A stretch of DNA of 64,000 nucleotides from Phycisphaerales bacterium (GCA_017640485.1 JAEPQP010000001.1:41453-105452); one strand, 5' to 3'; numbered from the stretch's first letter, positions 40,554 through 50,931 are shown. Program-made: numbers and translations. Notes: generated by a model not told the origin, from the letters alone.

Positions 40554-42176
40554 TCAGTTCGCTGGCGCGACCTCGACCTTCCCGCCCGGCTTATCCATGA
40601 TCGTCAGGTTCATCGAGCTGAGTTGATCGCGGATCTCATCGGCGGCCGAGAAGTCCTTTGCTTTTTTGGCTTCCGCTCGTTGCACGAGCAGCGACTCGAT
40701 CTCGTCCGATGGAGTGACGCCGGGTTGGTACACCGCAATCCCAGAACTCGACTCTGCAGATTCAAGCCTCTTGAGTGATAGGATCCCCAGGATCTCGTCA
40801 AAGATCCGGAAAGCCTCCGAGTCCGATTGTGTTGGGGACTCGGTTTCCTTGATCCAGGTATTGATCGCACCGATTGCGCCAGCGATGTTGAGATCATCAC
40901 TCAACGCATCACGCACACGCTGGACCACAAGTTCGTTCTGCTGACCCCTTTCTCCAGCTTTCCCGGCTTCAACAAACTTCCTCCAGCGTTCGATCTGCTT
41001 TGCGGAATCCTTCAATCCCTGCAGTGAGAAATCCGCATTGGCGCGGTAGTGCGTTTTGATCAACTCGAGTCGGACGGCGGCGGGGTCGATCCCCTTCTCG
41101 ATCAGATCCGAGAGTGTGTACATCGTCCCTTTGGACTTGGACATCTTCTCCCCTTCGACCTTCAGGAATCGAGCGTGGAACCAGTGCTTTGCGAAATGAT
41201 CCGATCCAGTGAAGCAGCAAGACTGCGCGATCTCGCATTCATGATGCGGGAAGATGTTGTCTTCCCCTCCTGAGTGGAGATCGATTGATGCGCTCTTGGC
41301 GCGTGCGGCTTTGAGTCCGCCGGGGACGAGGCGCTCGAGCGCCATCGCGCTGCACTCGATGTGCCAGCCGGGGTATCCCTCGTCCCAGCCTTCGCACTGC
41401 GCATGATCAGGCGCGGACCATCGCATCTTGTGGGTCTTGTCTTCCTTCCAGAGGAGGAAGTCCGCCGGGTGATGCTTCTCGGATTGCTGCGCGTCGTCGA
41501 CGCGTCCACCCGCGCCTCCTTTGAGCTGATCGAGCGTGTTCCCAGAGAGCTTGCCGTAGGTCGGGAACTCCGCGGTGTTGAAGTACACCGCCCGCGATCC
41601 GGGAGTTCCCCCGACATACGCGGCTCCGGAATCGAGCAGGTTCACGATCACGGATTTCATGTGCTCGACATGATCCGAAGCGCGAGGCATCAACGATTCG
41701 TCGTCCTGCGCCTCGATCGCGACCTTGAGTCCGAGCTTGATCGCGTCGGACTTGAAACGTTGCTCGTAGAAGCGTGCGATCTGACGGGGATCGTTTGGGT
41801 CGATGTCCGCGCCCTTATGAATTTGGCCGTCTTTCTTGGATTCCATGAGTCGTTCTGCAGCGACTTCCATTTTGTCCTGACCCCCGCCGTCGGCGTGCTC
41901 ATCGTCGGTCATGTGCCCAACATCAGTGATATTCATCACATGCACGACTGTGCGCGGGCCATGATGCTCTGAGCCGTCGGCGGCTTCGAGTGTGCATAGT
42001 GGGGATTCCACCCATCTTCTTAATAAGTCAGCAGCAAGGAATGAGCGAAAGTTCCCGATATGCGCGTCGTCGTACACTGTTGGACCGCACGAATAGAAGG
42101 TAATCCGAGCGGGGTCTGTTGGGAGAAAACGCTCATTTTTCTTGGTGATTGAGTTGTATAATGTGAAAGTCATCAC
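40554..42176 (-). CDS. cysS: Cysteinyl-tRNA synthetase
   Basis: FYSCGPTVYDDAHIGNFRSFLAADLLRR; GGEDNIFPHHECEIAQS; KMSKSKGT. Confidence 0.95.
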   Translation of the reverse strand: MMTFTLYNSITKKNERFLPTDPARITFYSCGPTVYDDAHIGNFRSFLAADLLRRWVESPLCTLEAADGSEHHGPRTVVHVMNITDVGHMTDDEHADGGGQDKMEVAAERLMESKKDGQIHKGADIDPNDPRQIARFYEQRFKSDAIKLGLKVAIEAQDDESLMPRASDHVEHMKSVIVNLLDSGAAYVGGTPGSRAVYFNTAEFPTYGKLSGNTLDQLKGGAGGRVDDAQQSEKHHPADFLLWKEDKTHKMRWSAPDHAQCEGWDEGYPGWHIECSAMALERLVPGGLKAARAKSASIDLHSGGEDNIFPHHECEIAQSCCFTGSDHFAKHWFHARFLKVEGEKMSKSKGTMYTLSDLIEKGIDPAAVRLELIKTHYRANADFSLQGLKDSAKQIERWRKFVEAGKAGERGQQNELVVQRVRDALSDDLNIAGAIGAINTWIKETESPTQSDSEAFRIFDEILGILSLKRLESAESSSGIAVYQPGVTPSDEIESLLVQRAEAKKAKDFSAADEIRDQLSSMNLTIMDKPGGKVEVAPAN

Positions 42177-42196
42177 TCGATCGTAGGGATCGACCT

Positions 42197-42901
42197 ATGC
42201 TGACCAACAGGAAAATTACTCTGGAATTTCTACCAATGAGCCCATCTGACGAAATTTTTACCGTGCTGAATCGCGAGCCTGGGACCGGTGTATCCGTGCT
42301 GGATCGCAACGGTGTGTTGCTCTATCTCAATGAAGAATCCATCCGTCTCTTTTTCAAAGAGCCTCGGACACTCGAAGACCTTCAAGGCAAGGACATGTTC
42401 GAGATGGGATTCCCAAAGGAATGGGCAGAGGAGCGCCTGCGTCTGATCCGTCAGATCGAGGAAACCGGTGAAGAGATGATCCTCCGCACAATCTGGCAGG
42501 GGCGCCAGCAGTTCAGCTGGATGCGGCCGCTGGATCAAGAAGACGGCGAGGACTTCCGCGTCCTGATCGTGACCCGGCGTATGGGTGCCGGGGAAGAATC
42601 CGATCGACTCCAAGACTCCGAGATGCAGGTCGTGAACTCGGAAGTCGCGGGTCTTGGAGAACTTTCTCAACTCACCAAGCGTGAGATCGAGGTGCTCGCG
42701 CTGATCGGTCAGGGATTGACTGCAAAGGAAATCGCGTCGATCATGCACCGCTCGGTCAAGACGATCGAGAACCACCGGATCTCGCTTGGGACCAAGCTCC
42801 AGAAGTCCAACAAGGTTGAGCTCGCGATGATCGCTCGTCAAGCGGGACTGACCGCGGACGACTCCATGCGTTCGCGCGTTCCATCAAATCCCGCGACTTG
42901 A
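42197..42901 (+). CDS. PAS-domain LuxR-type response regulator-like protein
   Basis: PAS-like N-terminus GTGVSVLDRNGVLLYLNEES; HTH LTKREIEVLALIGQGLTAKEIASIMHRSVKTIENHRISLGTKL. Confidence 0.85.
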   Translation: MLTNRKITLEFLPMSPSDEIFTVLNREPGTGVSVLDRNGVLLYLNEESIRLFFKEPRTLEDLQGKDMFEMGFPKEWAEERLRLIRQIEETGEEMILRTIWQGRQQFSWMRPLDQEDGEDFRVLIVTRRMGAGEESDRLQDSEMQVVNSEVAGLGELSQLTKREIEVLALIGQGLTAKEIASIMHRSVKTIENHRISLGTKLQKSNKVELAMIARQAGLTADDSMRSRVPSNPAT

Positions 42902-42920
42902 CCGATTTCTCGATCACAAC

Positions 42921-44387
42921 TCACTCGATTTCAACCTCGGCGGGAGCGTGCTCCACAGCGATCCGCAGCACGCGGGTTGGTTCAGCTTCGAGGATCGTGA
43001 TGTGCATCTGGTCTTGTGTGACCTGCTCGCCTTGCTCAGGGATCCGTCCGAGCGTGGTGTTGATGTACCCCGCGACCGTATCGTAGTCATCCGATTCCGG
43101 GATCTGGAATCCCAGTTGCTCGAGTTCGTCATTCGCGTCGTCGATCTCTGTGCGTGCATCGATTTCAGCAAGGGTCGCGCCCTCATTGATATCGACACCT
43201 CTCGGATCGTCTTCTGGATCCTCGTATTCGTCCTGGATCTCGCCGAAGATTTCTTCGACGATATCTTCCATCGTGACGAGTCCGGAGGTTCCGCCGTATT
43301 CATCGATGATGATCGCGATATGGACCTTGTCCGCGAGGAGCTGCGCGAGCAACTCGCGAACAGTTTTGGTTTCTGGCACAAAGGTCGGATCACGGAGGAT
43401 GGACTTGAGATTGAACTCAACCGAGCTGTCAGAGCCGTTGGCCATGATCCAGCTCAAGAGATCCTTCGCGTAGAGCATCCCGACGACATGATCGAGGTTT
43501 TCTTCATAGACCGGGACTCGGGAGTGGCCGTGCTCGTCGATGAAGCTCTGGACCGTCGCGAGATCATCGGTGTACTCGAGTGCGTCGACCTCTGTGCGCG
43601 GGGTCATGACCGATTCTGCGAGCGTTGAGCGGAACTCGACAACCGCTTCGATCATGTCGCGTTCCGCTTCATCGATGTGTCCTTCGCGTTCACCCTCTGA
43701 AACAACCGACATCAGTTCGGAGCTCAGCGCGTCTTGAGCGGGCTCAAGATCAGTCCCCGCGAGTCTCCGGATGACCTCGTCCACGAACCGCATGAGCACA
43801 AGGATTGGGTAGAAAATCGTGTGCAGTCCTCGGATAGGTGCCGCGAACATCGCGATGGTCCGCTCGCCCGCGTGGTTCGCGACCCCGATCGGAACCAGGA
43901 ACGCCGCGACCCAGGTGAGCACCGAAGCGACCAAAAGCCCGATGAACACCGATCCGAGCGTGAGCGTGGATTGTTCTCGGATACCAACAACCCACGACAC
44001 ACACGCAAGACCAACGAGCATGTTGAGCATCAATCGAGTGATCGCGATCGACGCGGCGTGTCCATCCGGATCGCTCTCGATCGTCTGGAGCCGCTTGGAG
44101 AGTGCGGATTCTTCATCACGCTGGATGATCGACGCGAGCTTTGCGCGAGACATGGTCAGGAGTGAGAGCGAGAGCGAGGAGAGCAATCCTGAGAGCAGCA
44201 GCAATACACAAATGATCAGGAACGACCATCCGGGACTCAGGGAGCCGTCCACTGAAGGCATCTCGTACCCATCAGTCGCAAGATCAGAATCAACCACCAC
44301 GCTCTCGTTGAGCAGCGCGTCGGATTGATCCTCGATCACCTCGGTTGGCTGGTTCATGTCATCAGTCTGACTCGATTGCGCGGCCAT
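42921..44387 (-). CDS. CNNM/CBS-domain hemolysin-family (CorC-like) membrane protein
   Basis: ESVMTPRTEVDALEYTDDLATVQSFIDEHGHSRVPVYEENLDHVVGMLYAKDLL; VDEYGGTSGLVTMEDIVEEIFGEIQDE-type motif. Confidence 0.88.
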   Translation of the reverse strand: MAAQSSQTDDMNQPTEVIEDQSDALLNESVVVDSDLATDGYEMPSVDGSLSPGWSFLIICVLLLLSGLLSSLSLSLLTMSRAKLASIIQRDEESALSKRLQTIESDPDGHAASIAITRLMLNMLVGLACVSWVVGIREQSTLTLGSVFIGLLVASVLTWVAAFLVPIGVANHAGERTIAMFAAPIRGLHTIFYPILVLMRFVDEVIRRLAGTDLEPAQDALSSELMSVVSEGEREGHIDEAERDMIEAVVEFRSTLAESVMTPRTEVDALEYTDDLATVQSFIDEHGHSRVPVYEENLDHVVGMLYAKDLLSWIMANGSDSSVEFNLKSILRDPTFVPETKTVRELLAQLLADKVHIAIIIDEYGGTSGLVTMEDIVEEIFGEIQDEYEDPEDDPRGVDINEGATLAEIDARTEIDDANDELEQLGFQIPESDDYDTVAGYINTTLGRIPEQGEQVTQDQMHITILEAEPTRVLRIAVEHAPAEVEIE

Positions 44388-44905
44388 CAGCTTTCCCCCA
44401 GATCAAACAATGGACCGATCCCAGCGAGGATCAGCAGCTCGTCTTCGCGCGCATGCATCCGCGCATACTCCGTGTCATCGTGATCGTCATACCCAAGGCA
44501 ATGGAGCGTGCCATGGACGATGTACAGCAACAGCTCGTGGAGCGTGGAGTGTGATCGCTGCTCCGCTTGGCGCTCCGCTTCGTCGTAGCACACGATCAGA
44601 TCCGTGTCGAGGATCTTGTGTTCGATCGGGTGCTCGTGGTTGAGGTCGAAGGTCAACACATCGGTGGTCCCCGAGATTCCGGAGAACCGCTCGTGGGCAT
44701 TCGCCATCATCGGATCGTTGACAATCTTCACGCGGATTGAGCCAGCGAAATCCAACTGCGAGAACACCGCGCCGGCCCACTCGTTGAGCTGGTCGTGCTC
44801 GGAGGTTGAGAGAAGGTGCAATGGGTCGATCAGCTCAAGGGCGATCGACCGCGCCGGCGGAGGGTAGGGATCATCATCAGTGATGGTGGGCATCGCGGAT
44901 AGCAC
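44387..44905 (-). CDS. ybeY: Endoribonuclease YbeY (rRNA maturation)
   Basis: GTTDVLTFDL; HGTLHCLGYDHDD-type motif (VHGTLHCLGYDDHDDTEYARMHAREDELL). Confidence 0.9.
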   Translation of the reverse strand: MLSAMPTITDDDPYPPPARSIALELIDPLHLLSTSEHDQLNEWAGAVFSQLDFAGSIRVKIVNDPMMANAHERFSGISGTTDVLTFDLNHEHPIEHKILDTDLIVCYDEAERQAEQRSHSTLHELLLYIVHGTLHCLGYDDHDDTEYARMHAREDELLILAGIGPLFDLGES

Positions 44906-44916
44906 TCAGGAGCGGA

Positions 44917-45129
44917 TCAGCCCTCGTGCCTACGCGGCGATTGGTGATCCGGGAGTGGAAAATCGAACGCCATTATATCGACCTCATTGGAAAGCAGATA
45001 CGGAGATATCCACATGAAGGGGATAATTACACAAATAAAAACCAAACAGATTGTTATATATGTCAAGATAGGCAAGGAAAAATATGAATTTGCCGATAAG
45101 TTTGATTGAAGGTTGTGTGTTTCGATCAT
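44917..45129 (-). CDS. Possible small single-TM protein upstream of ybeY
   Basis: MIETHNLQSNLSANSYFSLPILTYITICLVFICVIIPFMWISPYLLSNEVD...; sits in an AT-rich island, GGAGGAGAG well upstream of the ATG. Confidence 0.2.
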   Translation of the reverse strand: MIETHNLQSNLSANSYFSLPILTYITICLVFICVIIPFMWISPYLLSNEVDIMAFDFPLPDHQSPRRHEG

Positions 45130-45157
45130 TCTATACAGATCTCTCTCTCCTCCAGCG

Positions 45158-45193
45158 GGGTGCCGTGGACCCATGGCACCCTGCTTTCTTTTT
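45158..45193 (+). terminator. Terminator-like hairpin upstream of the epimerase gene
   Basis: GGGTGCCGTG-GACC-CATGGCACCC (one G-U pair) followed by TGCTTTCTTTTT. Confidence 0.6.
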
Positions 45194-45266
45194 GCGCCGC
45201 GCGTGGTCGAGAATCATGGATCGCTAGAATCCACATTGATTCTGTAGCACTCACTCCTATGAGAAT

Positions 45267-46265
45267 GTGATGGACTTTGGCAACGAAAGTGTTCTGGTAA
45301 CTGGTGCCGCGGGATTCATTGGCTCGCATGTCTCGATCCGATTGCTCGGCCTTGGCGCGAAAGTCGTCGGGATCGACAACTTTGATCCGTACTACGCGCG
45401 AGAACTGAAAGACCACAATCTCAAGATGGTTGATGAGGCTGGCGGCGACTTCGTCTTCAAGCAGATGGACATCTGCGATACCCAATCGCTCGAGTCGCTC
45501 ATGAAAGCAGAAGGCGTGACCGGCGTGGTGCATCTCGCCGCCAAAGCCGGGGTGCGTCCATCAATCGAAGATCCGGTCGGGTACAGCTTGCACAATGTGG
45601 TTGGGACACAGTCGGTGCTGACCGCCGCGAGCAGTGCAGGATGCAAACGCGTCTCCGCGGCCTCATCCTCTTCAGTCTATGGGAACAACGAGAAAGCACC
45701 ATTCAGCGAGGAGGATTCTGTTGAGCATCCGATCTCGCCGTATGCAGCGACGAAGCGCTCGTGTGAACTGATCGGCGAGACCCACTATCAACTCACCAGA
45801 CTCCCGGTCGCGATGCTCCGGTTCTTTACCGTCTTTGGTCCTGGACAGCGTCCGGACCTCGCGATCCGCTTATTCCTCAACAAGATCGGGCGCGGCGACA
45901 CCATCACAATGTTCGGCGACGGATCCATGAGCCGGGACTTTACCTACATCGATGACATCGTTGCAGGAGTCCTCGCGTCTTACGAGAAGATCGACGAGCA
46001 CGGCTATCGCATCTGGAACCTCGGCAGCGACCATCCGATGGAACTCCACAAGCTCATCTCAACCGTCGCTGAAGTGGTTGGCAAGGAAGCGATCATCGAT
46101 CAGCAACCGATGCAGCCGGGCGATGTCAACCGCACCTGGGCGGACCTGGCGCGTTCCAAGTCCGAACTCGGGTACGGCGCGACCACCTCGATCCGCGACG
46201 GAATCGCGAAGCAGTGGGAATGGATGCAAAGCAACGTAGAACTCATTCATAAGGCCGGAGGCTAA
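45267..46265 (+). CDS. NAD-dependent epimerase/dehydratase (UDP-glucuronate 4-epimerase-like)
   Basis: VLVTGAAGFIGSHVSIRLLGLGAKVVGIDNFDPYYARELK; YAATKRSCELIGETH active site. Confidence 0.9.
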   Translation: MMDFGNESVLVTGAAGFIGSHVSIRLLGLGAKVVGIDNFDPYYARELKDHNLKMVDEAGGDFVFKQMDICDTQSLESLMKAEGVTGVVHLAAKAGVRPSIEDPVGYSLHNVVGTQSVLTAASSAGCKRVSAASSSSVYGNNEKAPFSEEDSVEHPISPYAATKRSCELIGETHYQLTRLPVAMLRFFTVFGPGQRPDLAIRLFLNKIGRGDTITMFGDGSMSRDFTYIDDIVAGVLASYEKIDEHGYRIWNLGSDHPMELHKLISTVAEVVGKEAIIDQQPMQPGDVNRTWADLARSKSELGYGATTSIRDGIAKQWEWMQSNVELIHKAGG

Positions 46266-46270
46266 GTCTC

Positions 46271-47053
46271 GTGAGCAAACCCAAGATCCGTGTCCTGCGC
46301 CACCTTGCACGCTCCGGCGGAACCCTGATCTCCAAGTGCCTTGGATGCATGGACGATGTGGTGCTGATCTCGGAGATCCACCCCGCGAACCTGATGGTCA
46401 CGAACCCGATGAAGCAAGCGGTCGAGTGGTTCAAGCTGGTCCCCCGCACACAGATGATGGCGTGGAAACTCCGCAAGGGTCCGACCTTCGAGCAGTTCAT
46501 CTGGGCGTGTCATACCACAGCACAATCACGCAACCAGATCCTCGTGCTCCGCGACTGGTCGCACCTCGACTACCACGGCGTGCCCTTCGCGAATCCAACC
46601 ATGGGATCCGGACTCACCGATGCGCTCGAGCCGATGTTCGATGTCGTGGTCACATGCACCGTTCGTCACCCGCTCGATCAGTACCTCTCATTTCTCGGAA
46701 TCGGAGGCGGGAAGCGGTTCACACGGGCTGAGTACCTCAAGGGCTGCGCCGAGTACGCGAAAGCCGCGGTTGATACGGGGTATGTGCGTTACGAGGACTT
46801 CACGAACGAACCTGAGAAGCACATCCGATTGATCTGCGAGCGACTGGAGATGCCGTATGACGAGGGTTTCCTCAATAAATGGTGGTCCTACACAACCATC
46901 ACAGGCGACACGGTAAAGTCCGTCGGTCGAGGGAATGAGTTCAAAGAGATCCGCTCGTTCAAGCGGAGATCCGTTGATGAGGAACTCCTTAAGGAGTTCC
47001 GCGCCAACGAGGATTACCAGAAGACCTGTGAGCTGCTCGGATACGAGCAGTAG
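46271..47053 (+). CDS. Sulfotransferase-family protein
   Basis: 5'-PSB-like IRVLRHLARSGGTLISKCLG; VVVTCTVRHPLDQYLSF; YVRYEDFTNEPEKHIRLICERLEMPYD. Confidence 0.7.
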   Translation: MSKPKIRVLRHLARSGGTLISKCLGCMDDVVLISEIHPANLMVTNPMKQAVEWFKLVPRTQMMAWKLRKGPTFEQFIWACHTTAQSRNQILVLRDWSHLDYHGVPFANPTMGSGLTDALEPMFDVVVTCTVRHPLDQYLSFLGIGGGKRFTRAEYLKGCAEYAKAAVDTGYVRYEDFTNEPEKHIRLICERLEMPYDEGFLNKWWSYTTITGDTVKSVGRGNEFKEIRSFKRRSVDEELLKEFRANEDYQKTCELLGYEQ

Positions 47054-47055
47054 GT

Positions 47056-47847
47056 TTAGCTGCCGAGATACCCAAACTCTTTCAGATCTGTATTCCAAGC
47101 GCTGTTGAAGGTCGCGTCCAGTCCCGGCGCGATGGTGTTGAGCGATTGGTTGGAGAGCCCTTTGTTCACAAAGAAGTGTCCCTTCTTCGAGGCCTCGCTC
47201 GTCCCTACAAACAGTCGCTTGGAGAGATCGTTGGACTTGTCCGCGTTCTTCTCGCGGATCTCCAGGGCGCGCATGAAGTCGAATGAGCTGTGCTTGACGG
47301 CAAGCTCGATCTCCTCATCTGTCCGGGAGATGTCGAGGAACGCGAGGATGTCCTTCAGTCCAGATACAGGATCACTCTTGAGTTCTTCGTAGCGGAGATT
47401 GAGGACTTCAAACCGATCGGTGTTGCGCCATGAGCGAGCGTGCGAGGCCCAAGATCCGAATCCGTTCTGCAACCATCCAGGTCCGCCGCCGAGCTTGATG
47501 AACTCTTTCGCGAAAGTCTTGTTGGTGTCTTTCAGCGACCAAGACTTCTTCGCGGCGAGCTTCCGGTAGTTGAGCGCGCTGAGCAAGATATCACGCGGGT
47601 TGCGGATGATGTGGATCGCTTTGAGCGTGTCGTTGATCTGTGGATGCTGGTCCGTCAACTGAAAGTGGGTCTTGATATAAGTCGGCCCAGACTCAGGTGG
47701 CTCAAAGGGCATCTTCCGATGGATGTCGGGGATCCTGAGCGGAACATCCGCAGAACGTTTCGGTTCGCCGTAGAGCGACGCGTAGAGCATGAAGCGGAGC
47801 CAGGTGTTGCCGCTCTTGGGATAGGAAGCGATCCAGACAGTGGACAT
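47056..47847 (-). CDS. Sulfotransferase-domain protein
   Basis: MSTVWIASYPKSGNTWLRFML; IHIIRNPRDILLSALNY; LNLRYEELKSDPVSGLKDILAFL. Confidence 0.9.
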   Translation of the reverse strand: MSTVWIASYPKSGNTWLRFMLYASLYGEPKRSADVPLRIPDIHRKMPFEPPESGPTYIKTHFQLTDQHPQINDTLKAIHIIRNPRDILLSALNYRKLAAKKSWSLKDTNKTFAKEFIKLGGGPGWLQNGFGSWASHARSWRNTDRFEVLNLRYEELKSDPVSGLKDILAFLDISRTDEEIELAVKHSSFDFMRALEIREKNADKSNDLSKRLFVGTSEASKKGHFFVNKGLSNQSLNTIAPGLDATFNSAWNTDLKEFGYLGS

Positions 47848-47870
47848 AACAGGTCTCGCGGGTGGGCGGC

Positions 47871-49664
47871 TTACAACGATCGCGTGCACAGACGCGTCCA
47901 GAGTGTACGGTATGCGTCCAACACCTTCCGGGTGTACGGCTCCTGCTCACACAACGAGGATCCGAGCATCTGGGATCGGATTTCCTCACGCTGCTGAGCA
48001 GATCTCCACCCTTCGTCGATCAACTCGATCGCTCTGGAGATGTAGTCGGATTCCGTTTCAGCGATCAGGTCCTTGCTTCCCACAGCGCTCAGCAGCGATG
48101 CGCTCACCCGCCCGGCATGCGCGTTCCCGAGCAGTGTGAGCACCGGTACACCCATCGAGAGTGCTTCGCATGTGGTGGTCGTCCCGGTATAAGGGAATGT
48201 ATCGAGCGCCAGATCCAAATCGTTGTAGGTATCTAGATGCGCTTCGGTGGTCTCGGAGAACCCGCGTAGATCGAGTCGCGATTCGTCAATGCCTAGAACT
48301 GAGAACCGCTGGAGGAGCTCGTCTTTGAACTCGCTGTTGGCGAGTTTGGAGGATTTGATCATCAGCCGGGTATCGGGGCGCTGCTCGAGGATCCGGACCC
48401 AGACCTTTATGGTCGAGTCGGAGAGTTTCTTGAGATTGTTGAACGACCCGATCGTGATCGGGCGATCCTCGTCAGGTTCTCGGATCGCGGGCATGCACGC
48501 CGGAGGTCGATAGCACAGGAAGCACCCCGGGAGTCTGATCAGTTGCTCGGTCGCAAGTGGATCCGCAGCGGGAGTCGGATCCGTGATCTCATCGACGAAC
48601 CGAGCGTCGATGCGCGAGAGCCCGGTCGTGTTGCCGTACCCGATGAAGGTGATCTGGACTGGCGCGGGTTTGGACGCGAACACCGAGAGCTTGTGACCCG
48701 CGAAGTGCCCCGCGAGCTCGACGAGGATATCGATCTGTTGATCCTTGATGTACTTCGAGAGTTCCTGCGCGGGCTTGGTGCTGCAATCGTGCCAGTGATC
48801 AGCGCACTCATCGAGTCGCTCGGTGACCTCGTCTCGATGCGCCGAGGTGGTGAATACATGCGTCTCAAACGAACCGCTGTCGGTGCACTGAAGGATCGGT
48901 TCCAGGAAGTAGGTGATCGAGTGCCGATGTAGGTCCCCAGACAGGTACCCGATTTTCAGTTTCCGATCCGGATCCAGATCAAGACTCGTATGACGGTGAG
49001 GCGGGATGTGTTTCTCGAGCTCGTCGCCGTAGTCCTTGTGGGCTTGGTAGACCTGTTCTGGTGATTTCGTGTCGTCGTAGGAGTACGCGAGGGCGCGTAG
49101 ATCAAGAAGTCCGGGGTGCTTCCGGATGCGCTGCGGCGCTGATTCAAGGATTTCGATCGCGCGGTGCGCGTGGGTGGTGTCCAGTTCGAGCAGCGCCCGA
49201 TTCACTAACGGATCGGGAAGGTCAGGCATCAGGTCGTGGACCTGCTTGAGCACTGTTCGTGCGTGTGCGTACTCGCCGAGCTGCGAGAGCGTGTTGCCCA
49301 ATCCCGAGAGCGCGCCCGGATGGCTGGGTGTTGCTTTGAGTGCCAGTTCGTAGTGCCTGCGTGCCTGCTCGTGATCTTTGTTGAGCGCGTGGAGCGATGC
49401 GAGCGTGGACTGTGCATCCGCGTTTGACGCATCAAGACCCACAGCGGTCTGCGCGTGATAGAGCGCCCGATCATGCTCTCCAACCCCGGCGCAGATCATC
49501 GATGCGAGCGTCTGCACATGCGAAGACTTGGGTTCCTTTGCGAGCAGCCGGGTGATCTGGGACTGCGATTGAGTGAGCTGCCCCTTCTGGTAGAGCGCGT
49601 AGATCTCTTGGATCTGCTTGAGCAGTTTGTTGTGCTTCTGGATCTGTTGCGGCGATGGGCTCAT
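47871..49664 (-). CDS. TPR / O-GlcNAc-transferase-like (GT41, SPINDLY-type) protein
   Basis: TPR repeats followed by LKIGYLSGDLHRHSITYFLEP, ITFIGYGNTTGLSRIDARFVDE, DLALDTFPYTGTTTTCEALSMGVPVLTLLGNAHAGRVSASLL. ATG at 49664. Confidence 0.87.
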   Translation of the reverse strand: MSPSPQQIQKHNKLLKQIQEIYALYQKGQLTQSQSQITRLLAKEPKSSHVQTLASMICAGVGEHDRALYHAQTAVGLDASNADAQSTLASLHALNKDHEQARRHYELALKATPSHPGALSGLGNTLSQLGEYAHARTVLKQVHDLMPDLPDPLVNRALLELDTTHAHRAIEILESAPQRIRKHPGLLDLRALAYSYDDTKSPEQVYQAHKDYGDELEKHIPPHRHTSLDLDPDRKLKIGYLSGDLHRHSITYFLEPILQCTDSGSFETHVFTTSAHRDEVTERLDECADHWHDCSTKPAQELSKYIKDQQIDILVELAGHFAGHKLSVFASKPAPVQITFIGYGNTTGLSRIDARFVDEITDPTPAADPLATEQLIRLPGCFLCYRPPACMPAIREPDEDRPITIGSFNNLKKLSDSTIKVWVRILEQRPDTRLMIKSSKLANSEFKDELLQRFSVLGIDESRLDLRGFSETTEAHLDTYNDLDLALDTFPYTGTTTTCEALSMGVPVLTLLGNAHAGRVSASLLSAVGSKDLIAETESDYISRAIELIDEGWRSAQQREEIRSQMLGSSLCEQEPYTRKVLDAYRTLWTRLCTRSL

Positions 49665-50914
49665 GCTCTGCTCGCGCTGTGCTTGGTGATGAGTGTATTG
49701 GCAAGATCTTTCGCGGCTTGGTGGACCGCAAGCACTTCGTCGAGAGTAGCCGCGGATTCGCAATCAAAGGATTCGAGTGTCTCGCTGACGATTCGTGTGA
49801 TGGACCCGAAGTTCAACTCATTCCTCAAGAACGCTTCAACCGCCGCTTCGTTCGCGGCATTGAATACCGCGCCGGCGCTCCCGCCGCGTGCGATGACCGA
49901 CTTTGCGAGACCGATCGCCGGAAATCGATCGGGGTCGATCGCGCGGAAATCCAACGAACCAAGCCGAGCAAGATCCATCGGATCGGGTTGCATACTCGCT
50001 CGATCGGGATGCGTGAGTGCGTGCTGGATCGCGCATCGCATGTCGGTCGGTCCCAAGTGAGCGACGATCGATCCGTCTTCGGTTTCGAGGAACGCGTGGG
50101 CCGCGGATTGCGGATGGATCACGGCATCAAGCTGATCGGAATCCAAACCAAAGAGCCATCGCGCTTCGATGAGTTCCAGTGCTTTATTCATCAGGGTGGC
50201 GCTGTCGATCGAGACCTTCTTGCCCATCGACCAGGTCGGATGATCGAGCGCTTCCTGGAGCGTTGCGTGCTCAATACTCTCGAGCGATCGGTCGCGGAAC
50301 GGACCACCCGAGGCGGTCAGGGTCACCTTGCGGATAGAGCCGGGCGCGTTGAGTGTCGGGGGTGTGTAGTGAGGCCCCATCAGCGCGAGCATGCACTGCC
50401 AGAGTCCCGCGTGCTCAGAATCAACCGGCAGAATCGACGCGCCGCTTTGAGTCGCGGCGTGGGTGACCAGATGACCCGCCGCGACAAGCGATTCTTTGTT
50501 CGCAAGCGCCAGGTTGATCCCGAGCTCCGCTGACCGCAGCGTGCTCGCGAGTCCAGCGATGCCAACAATCGCGCCGACCACGAGGTCTGGACGGGTCTCC
50601 TCGACCAATCGGGTCGGTGCATCGTCTGCGTGGATGAGCCGGCGCTGATCGAGCGGCTCACTGCTGGCGCTCGCTGAAGAAACACCGATCAGAGCGTCAG
50701 GGTGCTGTGCGCTTTGCTCGCTCAGCATCGTGGTGTTGGAACCAGCCGCGAGTGCGACGACTTCGTAATGGGTCGGGTGCTGTCCCTGCTTGTGGAGCAT
50801 GTTCAGATGCGTGATCGTATCGAGTGTCTGCGTGCCGATGGACCCGGTGGATCCGAGCACGGCAACGCGCATCGTCTCAGGAGTGCTGTTCGTGTTGGAT
50901 TGATCAGGACTCAT
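49661..50914 (-). CDS. dxr: 1-deoxy-D-xylulose 5-phosphate reductoisomerase
   Basis: VAVLGSTGSIGTQTLDTI; LANKESLVAAG; LPVDSEHAGLWQCM; VTLTASGGPFRD. Confidence 0.94.
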   Translation of the reverse strand: MSPDQSNTNSTPETMRVAVLGSTGSIGTQTLDTITHLNMLHKQGQHPTHYEVVALAAGSNTTMLSEQSAQHPDALIGVSSASASSEPLDQRRLIHADDAPTRLVEETRPDLVVGAIVGIAGLASTLRSAELGINLALANKESLVAAGHLVTHAATQSGASILPVDSEHAGLWQCMLALMGPHYTPPTLNAPGSIRKVTLTASGGPFRDRSLESIEHATLQEALDHPTWSMGKKVSIDSATLMNKALELIEARWLFGLDSDQLDAVIHPQSAAHAFLETEDGSIVAHLGPTDMRCAIQHALTHPDRASMQPDPMDLARLGSLDFRAIDPDRFPAIGLAKSVIARGGSAGAVFNAANEAAVEAFLRNELNFGSITRIVSETLESFDCESAATLDEVLAVHQAAKDLANTLITKHSASRA

Positions 50915-50931
50915 GGATGCTTGTTGAACCT

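Noticed and set aside
45126-45533. 135-aa minus-strand ORF
   Set aside because: Antisense to the start of the confident epimerase gene and spanning the terminator hairpin.
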